From Solobacterium sp. (GTDB lineage Bacteria > Bacillota_I > Bacilli_A > Erysipelotrichales > Erysipelotrichaceae), in contig JAFWJP010000284.1 in assembly GCA_017514645.1 (NCBI GenBank), positions 1-8,122 on the forward strand: DNA of 8,122 bases, read 5' to 3'. Both the position numbers and the translations under genes were made by a program. Below the pieces are notes generated by a model that worked only from the letters and a program-made list of their open reading frames with translations, was not told the origin of the DNA and made no database searches. Shown piece after piece: positions 1-6,520 of this stretch (positions are counted from its first letter, which is position 1; each line of letters begins with the position of its first letter).

Positions 1-1
1 G

Positions 2-2131
2 ATGCAGCTGATCAAGAACACCTACTTCGTGGATGAAGACGGCGACAGTGTCCAGGAAGGACGCGGAATTCCCTATAAGGTCCAGCAGATCTTCCTGGCC
101 ATCGAACTGGAACGGATGATCGGCAAGAAGGATATCTTCGAATTATATATGAACCGTCTGAATTTCGGCGGCAAGATCCGCGGTGTTCAGAAAGCAGCCG
201 AATACTACTTCGGCAAGAGCGTACAGGAACTGAACCTGTCCGAATCCGCCCTGCTCGCCGGAATCATCAACCAGCCGAACGGTTTCAATCCCTACTATTA
301 TCTGGATGCCGCAACAGCCAGAAGAAACGATGTTGTCTACTATCTCTATCAGCACGGCTACATTACGATGAAGGAAGCGGAACTGGCCACTTCCATCAAT
401 GTCGAAGACCAGCTGGCTGGTACCTTCTTCAACACCGACGGACAGAGCCGCTATCAAGCCTATATCGATGCCGTATTCGAAGAAGCGCAGAAGATGACCG
501 GCTATGATCCGGCAGTGCGCGGCATGCGGATCTACACATATATGAGCCCTTCGGTCCAGCAGAAGATCGAAGACATTCAGAACTGTCAGACAGAAGTACA
601 GTTCCCGGATGAACTGATGCAGGTCGCCATCATTGCCATGAACAACCAGAACGGTGCAATCGTCGGTCTGGGCGGCGGACGGAACTATTATGGTTCCCGC
701 CTTCTGAACCGGGCAACAAGAAACTTCAAACAGCCGGGTTCATCTGTCAAGCCTGTGCTTTCCTATGCCCTGGCATTCGAATATCTGGGCTATTCCCTTG
801 ATGAGATCCTGCTGGACAAGCCGATCACCTATCCGTATGAGAAGATGGTCCTGCACAATGCCAGCGGCAACTATACAGGTGATATTACGATCATGGATGC
901 GGTTGCTCTTTCGCTGAACATTCCGGCGATCCTGACACTGCAGCGTGTCCAGGAAACCATCGGAACAGAAAAGATCGTCGCCTATATGCAGTCCATCGGC
1001 TTCTCCGGTGTGACCAATGAGAACTTCCACCTGTCGTTTGCCATCGGCGGTACCTGGTTCGAGACAACGGTCAAGGAGCTGGCAGGTGCACATGCTGCAA
1101 TGATCAACCACGGTGTATACAACGAACCGCATACCATCCAGAAGATCGTCATGATGGACGGTACAGAATACTATCCCCAGAATCAGAACCGTCAGGTTCT
1201 CAGTCCCGGCAGTGCCTGGCTGACCTGTGAACTGATGCGCAACAACGTTGAAGGACGGTTCATGAACCTGATGCAGCTGCTGAAGAGAAGCTATCCTGTC
1301 TATGCGAAGACAGGTACATCGGACTGGGGCCGTGACGGTATCCCCTACGGAATCCCGCAGGGAGCCATGAAGGACAAGTGGATGGTCGCTTCTTCCAGCA
1401 ACTATACCAACGCGGTATGGTGCGGCTATGACATGGCCGTCAAGGGAGAAGGCACCTACTTCACGGTATATAAGCAGAACCTGAACATTCCCGGTGTTGT
1501 GAACAAGCTTCTGCTGGATGCAGAGGAAGAGCTGATGACGGAACTGCCTCAGGGTGTACCGATGCCGGATGATGTTGTGGACTCCACCTACGTCTACGGC
1601 AGCTGGCCGCATGTCCAGCCGGAAGACTGGATGCCGGGATCTGCCTATATCACTTCCAAGGTCTCCAAGGCCGGTCTCACCAACATGCCGCTGTATACTT
1701 CGGAAGAATACCGGGAATATCTTGCGGAACATCAGGATACCAACGGAGGTATCTCCGCTTCCTATGATCAGTACGGTACATTGACCGTTTCCTGGGGAAA
1801 TGCGAACGGAACCTGTTCCGGCGGAACCAGGAATATCTCCCTGCACGATGGAACAAACGATATCGATCAGTACGGTACCTGTCTTGTGGACCTGGGCTGG
1901 CTGGCCGGCGGTTTGGGAAGCTATTGGGCTACACTGTATCTGGATGGCTATGAATCCGGCAGTATCTACAGTGACAACGGATATTTCAAGGGCTGGGTCA
2001 CCGATCTCTGGGGTGAAGTCAAGGTCTGCGGCGCTGCCAGCGGTATGGACGCGACCTGTGCCGTGGCCAAATACGCACCGGTCGATGAAGGCGGCTACTG
2101 GGATGAGAACGGAAACTGGATCCCATGGTAA
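2..2131 (+). CDS. Class A penicillin-binding protein (peptidoglycan glycosyltransferase/transpeptidase), 5' partial
   Basis: Bifunctional cell-wall synthase of the PBP1 type that polymerises lipid II and cross-links the peptides outside the membrane. The first visible codon is not the start: it falls inside the GT51 motif STIT(M/Q)Q, so the membrane anchor and the catalytic Glu motif lie off the window. Of 709 visible residues, 1-100 are the rest of the GT51 domain: a motif 3 region around residues 24-36, ELYMN at 47-51, and the KAAEYYFGK...ESALLAG stretch at 64-87. The transpeptidase domain covers about 205-510, with all three motifs: SSVK (Ser247 nucleophile, Lys250), SLN (304-306) and KTGTS (436-440). 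Residues 520-709 form an extra C-terminal extension, rich in Gly, Tyr and Trp, with four Cys (605, 627, 676, 686). Motif 3 is deviant: Tyr25 and Gln29 stand where Arg and Glu are usual. A terminator follows directly. The family is secure; which PBP1 paralogue it is cannot be told. Confidence 0.95.
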   Translation: MQLIKNTYFVDEDGDSVQEGRGIPYKVQQIFLAIELERMIGKKDIFELYMNRLNFGGKIRGVQKAAEYYFGKSVQELNLSESALLAGIINQPNGFNPYYYLDAATARRNDVVYYLYQHGYITMKEAELATSINVEDQLAGTFFNTDGQSRYQAYIDAVFEEAQKMTGYDPAVRGMRIYTYMSPSVQQKIEDIQNCQTEVQFPDELMQVAIIAMNNQNGAIVGLGGGRNYYGSRLLNRATRNFKQPGSSVKPVLSYALAFEYLGYSLDEILLDKPITYPYEKMVLHNASGNYTGDITIMDAVALSLNIPAILTLQRVQETIGTEKIVAYMQSIGFSGVTNENFHLSFAIGGTWFETTVKELAGAHAAMINHGVYNEPHTIQKIVMMDGTEYYPQNQNRQVLSPGSAWLTCELMRNNVEGRFMNLMQLLKRSYPVYAKTGTSDWGRDGIPYGIPQGAMKDKWMVASSSNYTNAVWCGYDMAVKGEGTYFTVYKQNLNIPGVVNKLLLDAEEELMTELPQGVPMPDDVVDSTYVYGSWPHVQPEDWMPGSAYITSKVSKAGLTNMPLYTSEEYREYLAEHQDTNGGISASYDQYGTLTVSWGNANGTCSGGTRNISLHDGTNDIDQYGTCLVDLGWLAGGLGSYWATLYLDGYESGSIYSDNGYFKGWVTDLWGEVKVCGAASGMDATCAVAKYAPVDEGGYWDENGNWIPW

Positions 2132-2135
2132 TACG

Positions 2136-2165
2136 AAATCCTCTTCGGAGGATTTTTTCTTCTTC
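2136..2165 (+). terminator. Rho-independent terminator of the penicillin-binding protein gene
   Basis: A perfect 8-bp stem (2136-2143 with 2148-2155) closes a TTCG tetraloop with a C-G closing pair, the very stable cUUCGg type. The 3' arm runs into a T tract (2153-2158), followed by a pyrimidine-rich stretch. It begins four bases after the stop codon and sits immediately before the promoter of the next gene. Confidence 0.92.
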
Positions 2166-2170
2166 TGCAG

Positions 2171-2179
2171 TGCTACAAT
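2171..2179 (+). promoter_or_regulatory. Extended -10 promoter of the EcsC-family gene
   Basis: TGCTACAAT is an extended -10 element (TG, one base, then TACAAT at 2174-2179). No good -35 hexamer lies 16-18 bp upstream, where the terminator's T tract is; extended -10 promoters can work without one. Counting the hexamer as -12 to -7 puts +1 at 2186, the A of the ATG, so the mRNA would be leaderless. The promoter is called from sequence only. Confidence 0.6.
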
Positions 2180-2185
2180 GAAACT

Positions 2186-2965
2186 ATGAGCACGATCAAT
2201 GATAAACTCAATTCACTTCTCGATCTCCTCAGTGATCCGGAGAATCCTTTTGTTGATCCTTCCGTGCTGATCAGTACAGCGCTGAAGATACCGGGTGCGG
2301 TCATCAACCGGGATGAATTCCTGCGCCGGGAACTGCTGAAACTGCTTCCTCTGGGTATCGTTGATAATGCTGTGGAACACAATCCGGCCTATGCCGGCAT
2401 CAACCGCAGGATCATCAACGAGATCGCCAACAAAGTAATTCAGGACGAAACCAAAAAGGTTTCTTCCTTATCATTTCTGACCGGTGCAGCCGGTCCTGCC
2501 GGGATCTTTGCGGATATCCCGCAGTACTTTGCGTTCCTCATGCGCATCATGCAGAAACTCGTCTATCTGTACGGCTTTCCGGCTCTGGAGCTGGATACGG
2601 AGACGATTGATGATGATACCATGAGTATGCTGATGATCTTCACCGGACTGATGTTCGGAATCGAAAAAGCCGAGGAAGGCCTGCAGACTTTAGTTACCTC
2701 CTTCACCAATGATGGTGCTTCCACCTATGCCGCAGCCGGACTGGTCAGGGCATCCCTGTACCCTCTTGCCAAGGAAACATCAAAATACCTCGGATTCATC
2801 CTCTCAGGACAGATCATGTCCGAAAGCGTATCCAAGGCAATCCCTCTCATCGGCGGCGGGATCTCCGGCGGACTCACCTGGTTCACCTTCCGCAGATGTG
2901 CTGTAAGACTTAAAAAGCCGCTCGCCGAAATCCGGCTGAGCGACCCGAAAACCTATCGTCCCTGA
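2186..2965 (+). CDS. EcsC-family protein
   Basis: A 259-residue protein of the EcsC family, named after the third gene of the Bacillus ecs locus; the biochemical role of the family is not established. Family signatures are a Gly/Ala-rich hydrophobic stretch followed by aromatic and basic residues (about 97-134, with AGPAGIFADIPQYFAF and the YLYGFP segment), and a C-terminal SKAIPLIGGGISGGLTWFTF stretch (216-235) followed by basic RLKK. These hydrophobic segments suggest membrane association, but there is no signal peptide. The N-terminal 90 residues are more polar. The ATG at 2186 is the only sensible start, since the next Met is past residue 115. There is no Shine-Dalgarno sequence before it, and an extended -10 box ends six bases upstream. 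The gene is monocistronic and converges on the acetyltransferase gene with 4 bp between stops. No ABC transporter genes (ecsA/ecsB) are adjacent, so calling it ecsC itself would not be justified. Confidence 0.85.
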   Translation: MSTINDKLNSLLDLLSDPENPFVDPSVLISTALKIPGAVINRDEFLRRELLKLLPLGIVDNAVEHNPAYAGINRRIINEIANKVIQDETKKVSSLSFLTGAAGPAGIFADIPQYFAFLMRIMQKLVYLYGFPALELDTETIDDDTMSMLMIFTGLMFGIEKAEEGLQTLVTSFTNDGASTYAAAGLVRASLYPLAKETSKYLGFILSGQIMSESVSKAIPLIGGGISGGLTWFTFRRCAVRLKKPLAEIRLSDPKTYRP

Positions 2966-2969
2966 ACAT

Positions 2970-3485
2970 TCATTCCAGCAGAAGGAGATACTCATACCCT
3001 TCTGTTTCCTTCAGGCGGTACTGCCCGCCGGAGGGAATCAGGATATCTGCCCTGAACGGCCGGATCTGACGCATACCGGCTTTGGCAAACATCCTTCTGG
3101 CATGAATGTTTTCTTTATGCACATAGGCTGTAATACAGGGATACAATGCATTATTCCGGATTTCATCGACCAGCAGGCGCAGTGCTTCAGAACCGTATCC
3201 TTTCCCGGTCATATCCTTCCGCAGAACGATATCCAGTTCCGTATCCTCCCCGGTTCCGGACAGTTCGATCTTTCCTGCCAGGATACCATCGACGATAACA
3301 GCCCTTGTCAGCAGGGAACGTTCTTCGTTTCCGCCGGCATGGATCATAGCCAGGTATTTCCGCGTTTCTGCAGCAGGCAGCGGTACCGGGAGCTGCACCA
3401 GACAGTATTTCTGATCCACTGCACTGTACAGTTCCCGCAGTTCGCTTTCTCCCGGATACGGCCATGGTTCAAGCAGGACAGACAT
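2970..3485 (-). CDS. GNAT-family N-acetyltransferase
   Basis: A 171-residue acyl-CoA-dependent acetyltransferase of the Gcn5-related fold. The acetyl-CoA pyrophosphate loop is visible as TGKGYG at 93-98, after the strand ELDIVL (83-88) and before the helix SEALRLLVDEI. The C-terminal motif B region VHKENIHARRMFAKAGM (122-138) is typical of the RimJ/RimL-like branch that acetylates protein N-termini or small molecules. The substrate cannot be told from the sequence. The ATG at 3485 overlaps the TAA of der by one base (TAATG), and there is only a weak purine-rich ribosome binding site, so translation probably depends on coupling to der. It is the last gene of the operon. The first position of the usual (Q/R)xxGxG loop is Thr here, a tolerated variation. 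Confidence 0.88.
   Translation of the reverse strand: MSVLLEPWPYPGESELRELYSAVDQKYCLVQLPVPLPAAETRKYLAMIHAGGNEERSLLTRAVIVDGILAGKIELSGTGEDTELDIVLRKDMTGKGYGSEALRLLVDEIRNNALYPCITAYVHKENIHARRMFAKAGMRQIRPFRADILIPSGGQYRLKETEGYEYLLLLE
2977..3006 (+). terminator. Possible terminator of the EcsC-family gene, inside the 3' end of the acetyltransferase gene
   Basis: CAGAAGG (2979-2985) and CCTTCTG (2998-3004) form a perfect 7-bp stem that can extend by one wobble and one A-T pair. It has a 12-base loop and is followed on the + strand by TTTCCTT. The loop is long and the T tract broken, so it would be a weak terminator. The position just after the stop codon at 2965 fits. It has no T tract on the - strand, so it would not serve the opposing operon. 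Confidence 0.35.
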
Positions 3486-4801
3486 TATGCTTCACTGATC
3501 TTCTTGCGCGCAATCAGCTTGATCGGCGTTCCTTCAAAATCGAATGCGTACCTGAGCTGATTTTTAATATAGCGCTGATAGGTAAAGTGCATCAGTTTCG
3601 GATCGTTGCAGGACAGTACGAACGTCGGCGGATTGACCGCGACCTGCGTTGCATAGTAGATCCGGAAGCGCTTGCCGTTTCTTGCCGGGGCCGGTGTTGT
3701 GATCTGCGCGCCGGAGATCACTTCGTTGAGTACATTCGTCGCAATGCGCCTGGACGCATTTTCAAAGACCCGTTCTGCCTCCGGCAGCACATTCTTCACC
3801 CTCTGTTTTGTCTTTGCGCTGACAAATACGACCGGTGCATAGGACAGATAGACGAACTGCTTGCGGATCTCTTCTTCAAACACATGCATGGTATGCTCAT
3901 CCTTCTCTACCGCATCCCATTTGTTGACAACGATCACGATCGGTTTTCCGGCATCGGACGCATATCCAGCGACATGCTTGTCCTGTTCGCGGATTCCGGC
4001 TTCCGCATCCAGCAGGAACAGTACAACATCACTCCGTTCGATTGCGCTCATTGCCCGCAGCACGGAGTACTTTTCAATGTCTTCATAGACTTTGCCGCGT
4101 TTGCGGATCCCCGCGGTATCAACGATGACATATTTCTTTCCGTCAACTTCAACCGCTGTATCCACCGCGTCCCTTGTCGTCCCCTGTTCGTTGGATACGA
4201 TCGAACGTTCCTGATTGAGGATCGCATTCACCAGGGAGCTCTTGCCGACGTTCGGTTCGCCGATCACAGCGATCCGCAGCCCTTCGGATTCCGGAGATTC
4301 TTCCTTTTCCGGCATCGCGGATATACAGGCATCCAGCACATCACCGATTCCTGCACCATGGATTCCCGAGCATGCGATCGGGTCACCGATACCAAGCGCA
4401 TAGAATTCATAGATCATGGCGATCTTTGTGGTATCGTCCACCATATTGACCGCCAGCACGACCGGTTTCCGGGATCTCTGCAGCATTCCGGCAATATAGA
4501 AATCATCATCACTCATGCCTGTTTTGGCACTGGCGATCATCAGAATGACATCTGCTTCCTCAATGGCAATCTCCACCTGTGCACGGATCTCTTCCTGATA
4601 CGGCTGGTCCTCCAGCTGAATACCGCCGGTATCAATCAGGTTGAATTCCGTTCCCGTCCAGGAACAGTGTGCATACAGCCTGTCACGGGTCACGCCCGGT
4701 GTATCATTGACGATGGACAGCCGTTCTCCGGCGATCCGGTTAAAAATCGTTGACTTCCCGACATTGGGGCGGCCAACGATTGCAATCGTACCTCTGCTCA
4801 T
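3485..4801 (-). CDS. der: Ribosome biogenesis GTPase Der (EngA)
   Basis: A 438-residue GTPase with two tandem G domains and a C-terminal KH-like domain, needed for maturation of the 50S ribosomal subunit. G domain 1 shows GRPNVGKS (10-17), the DTPGVTRDR switch (33-41) and DTGG (57-60). G domain 2 shows GEPNVGKSS (181-189), the GTTRD switch (207-211), DTAGIRKRGKV (228-238), NKWD (293-296) and SAK (328-330). The KH-like domain covers about 350-438 and ends in the usual basic tail. The start chosen is the ATG at 4801, giving MSRGTIAIVG. It has a GGAGG site seven bases upstream and overlaps the cmk stop as ATGA; an upstream in-frame ATG at 4819 would add six residues that do not fit the family. 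In G domain 1 the guanine-recognition motif reads NMVD (119-122) rather than NKxD, and the G5 motif reads SG (145-146) rather than SA. G domain 2 is canonical. Confidence 0.97.
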   Translation of the reverse strand: MSRGTIAIVGRPNVGKSTIFNRIAGERLSIVNDTPGVTRDRLYAHCSWTGTEFNLIDTGGIQLEDQPYQEEIRAQVEIAIEEADVILMIASAKTGMSDDDFYIAGMLQRSRKPVVLAVNMVDDTTKIAMIYEFYALGIGDPIACSGIHGAGIGDVLDACISAMPEKEESPESEGLRIAVIGEPNVGKSSLVNAILNQERSIVSNEQGTTRDAVDTAVEVDGKKYVIVDTAGIRKRGKVYEDIEKYSVLRAMSAIERSDVVLFLLDAEAGIREQDKHVAGYASDAGKPIVIVVNKWDAVEKDEHTMHVFEEEIRKQFVYLSYAPVVFVSAKTKQRVKNVLPEAERVFENASRRIATNVLNEVISGAQITTPAPARNGKRFRIYYATQVAVNPPTFVLSCNDPKLMHFTYQRYIKNQLRYAFDFEGTPIKLIARKKISEA

Positions 4802-5475
4802 AGTGTTTCCTCCGCACACGCACGGTCTACGAGCGCGCTGATGGCATCTACGACCTCTTCGATCGTCATATTGCTGGAATCCACCAGTACAGCGTCTTCT
4901 GCCTGCTTCAGAGGAGAATTCGCTCTGCCGGAATCCTGGGCATCACGCTTCTCGATCTCCTCACGGAGTTCTTCCAGCGTATGTCCTTCGATACCGGCTT
5001 TCTGGTTCTGCAGGTATCTCCGCATTGCCCTGGCTTCCGCACTGGCTGTCAGGAAAACCTTGACTTCGGCATCCGTAAGAACGACCGTGCCGATGTCCCT
5101 TCCGTCCATGATGAATCCCTTGGCTTCAGCCATCTTCTGCTGACGCTTGACCATCTCTTTCCGGACGTTTTTCCACTTGGATACATTGCTTGCGAGCATG
5201 GAAACTTCGTCAGTACGTATCGCTTTACTGACATCCTCACCGTTCATGAATACCCTGCCGTCCGGATACAGAACGATATCTGTCTTCGAAAGCAGCTCGC
5301 AGAGCGCGTCTTCATCACTGTCACTGACATGGCTGCGCAGCGCATTCAGTCCGAGGCAGCGGTACATCGCTCCGGTATCCAGATGAACATATCCGTATTT
5401 GGCAGCCAGACGGGAGGAGATGGAACTTTTGCCGGCGGCACTCGGGCCGTCGATGGCGATATTGATCTTTCTCAT
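4798..5475 (-). CDS. cmk: Cytidylate kinase (CMP/dCMP kinase)
   Basis: A 225-residue cytosolic enzyme that phosphorylates CMP and dCMP with ATP, feeding CTP and dCTP pools. The P-loop is GPSAAGKSS (10-18). LDTGAMYR (32-39) and the DGRDIGT motif (124-130) bind the nucleotide monophosphate, and the lid region carries KRDAQDSGR (176-184) with its conserved arginines. Length matches bacterial Cmk. The start chosen is the ATG at 5475, which shares its A with the TGA of the upstream gene. GGAG lies seven bases before it. A TTG three bases further upstream is in frame but less likely. The gene ends in a 4-nt ATGA overlap with der. The cmk-der neighbourhood is common in Bacillota, where rpsA or a related S1-domain gene often lies between them; no such gene is present here. 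Confidence 0.97.
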   Translation of the reverse strand: MRKINIAIDGPSAAGKSSISSRLAAKYGYVHLDTGAMYRCLGLNALRSHVSDSDEDALCELLSKTDIVLYPDGRVFMNGEDVSKAIRTDEVSMLASNVSKWKNVRKEMVKRQQKMAEAKGFIMDGRDIGTVVLTDAEVKVFLTASAEARAMRRYLQNQKAGIEGHTLEELREEIEKRDAQDSGRANSPLKQAEDAVLVDSSNMTIEEVVDAISALVDRACAEETL

Positions 5476-6452
5476 CAAAGCACTCCCTTGGAATTCAGGA
5501 TCCAGTAAACGACCACCGCCAGCATCAGGAACAGTACGATGATCAGGACGATCAGCACCCCGTTCAGAACCTGATTGGTCCTCTGTACCCGGTCATTGAC
5601 CTCTTCCAGATTGTCTTCGTAATTGTCCAGCTGCGCACGCATCTGCGTTGTTTCGTTCAGCAGCTGCTGACGTGCTGTACGCTCCTCTTCCAGATGATAG
5701 TCGTAGTTGACGGTCTTCGTCTCTTCCTTCACAGGCTGTGTCTGCGGCTGATACTGATTCTGCATCAGGCTCTGCACTTCTGCCGCAATATCTTCCTTGG
5801 TACGGGTCGAAGCCGCGGAAACAGGCTCATTCCTGTCCTCGATAAACGGAAAATCAGGCAGATCAAAACCGTAGGGGTTGTCATGGGAAGCGCTCTCAGC
5901 TGCCGGTTCCTTCCTGGCTTCCTTCTGGGCAAAGATCGGCGGCAGTTCCGTTGTACCTTCATCCTTGACAGGTTCCGGTTCCCGGTACGGTCTGACATTG
6001 ACCGTTTCCGGCTTCTCTTCCGTCTTCTTCAGATCATGCAGGATATTGGAACGGGTATTGGTGCTGAACGCAGCACCGTGCTCCTTGTTGTATCGCTTGA
6101 CCTCGTTGATATACTCATCCAGATACTCGTTGTCGAGCATGCTTGTAAATCCGTTTGCGCTCAGGATCGACGGATCAAAGGAGGGTTCTTTCTTTGTGCT
6201 GACCTCCTGTACCGGCTCAGCCTGAACGGGACGGGGTGTTTCCTGGACCGTCTGCATTCTTCTCTGATGGATCGGGTCATGATCCGCAGCGGTATACTCC
6301 TGCGGCGCTTTGAATGTATTGGCGTCGATCCTGTTCAGTTTATCTTCATAGGTACTGAGATCAGGGCTTCCTGATCCGATTGCTGCACCGGTATCATTCT
6401 GGATGCGGTTTCTGAGTTCTTCGTACTTCTGTGTGCGTGAATACTTTGCCAT
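5475..6452 (-). CDS. Tail-anchored coiled-coil membrane protein, function unknown
   Basis: I do not recognise a named family for this 325-residue protein. It has no signal peptide. Residues 1-240 are charged and rich in Pro, Glu and Gln, probably mostly disordered, with one more ordered-looking segment at about 91-130 (SFDPSILSANGF..., LDNEYLDEYINEVKRYN). Residues about 253-296 form a strong coiled coil: hydrophobic or small residues fall at 264, 268, 271, 275, 278, 282, 285, 289, 292 and 296 in strict 4-3 spacing. This runs directly into a single transmembrane segment at about 298-319, with only six residues after it. The bulk should therefore face the cytoplasm. The ATG at 6452 has a GGAG site eight bases upstream and a promoter just before that. 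It is first in an operon with cmk, der and a GNAT gene, and its TGA overlaps the cmk ATG. A role as an oligomeric membrane scaffold is only inference. Confidence 0.85.
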   Translation of the reverse strand: MAKYSRTQKYEELRNRIQNDTGAAIGSGSPDLSTYEDKLNRIDANTFKAPQEYTAADHDPIHQRRMQTVQETPRPVQAEPVQEVSTKKEPSFDPSILSANGFTSMLDNEYLDEYINEVKRYNKEHGAAFSTNTRSNILHDLKKTEEKPETVNVRPYREPEPVKDEGTTELPPIFAQKEARKEPAAESASHDNPYGFDLPDFPFIEDRNEPVSAASTRTKEDIAAEVQSLMQNQYQPQTQPVKEETKTVNYDYHLEEERTARQQLLNETTQMRAQLDNYEDNLEEVNDRVQRTNQVLNGVLIVLIIVLFLMLAVVVYWILNSKGVL

Positions 6453-6476
6453 AATCGATTCTCCGTAACTTTGAAC

Positions 6477-6485
6477 ATTATAGCA
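6477..6485 (-). promoter_or_regulatory. Extended -10 promoter of the tail-anchored protein-cmk-der-GNAT operon
   Basis: On the - strand the sequence reads TGCTATAAT, a perfect -10 hexamer (6482-6477) with the TG extension. No recognisable -35 lies 16-18 bp upstream, where the hairpin of the ribU terminator sits. Transcription would start near 6470 and leave an 18-base leader that includes the GGAG site of the first gene. Confidence 0.75.
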
Positions 6486-6517
6486 TGAAAAGAAATGAGC
6501 TTCACTAGGAAGCTCAT
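6486..6517 (-). terminator. Rho-independent terminator of ribU
   Basis: A perfect 9-bp stem (6517-6509 with 6503-6495, read on the - strand) closes a 5-base loop. It is followed by TTCTTTTC as the T-rich tract. It begins three bases after the ribU stop codon and abuts the promoter of the next operon on the same strand. Confidence 0.8.
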
Positions 6518-6520
6518 GAA

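Noticed and set aside
740..1846. Long open frame (368 codons) on the - strand across the penicillin-binding protein gene
   Set aside because: It is antisense to the conserved transpeptidase domain and has no recognisable domain or start signals.
2178..2189. Three-codon upstream frame ATG AAA CTA TGA whose stop overlaps the EcsC-family ATG
   Set aside because: It has no ribosome binding site, and with the promoter at 2171-2179 it would lie upstream of the transcription start.
3464..4753. Long open frame (429 codons) on the + strand across der
   Set aside because: It lies antisense to a secure der gene, has no ribosome binding site, and its Cys/His/Phe/Arg-rich composition is typical of an antisense shadow of a biased-codon gene.
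4802..4819. Six-residue N-terminal extension of Der from an ATG at 4819
   Set aside because: The residues (MCGGNT) do not fit the family, and the ATG at 4801 has a GGAGG site at ideal spacing and the ATGA overlap with cmk.
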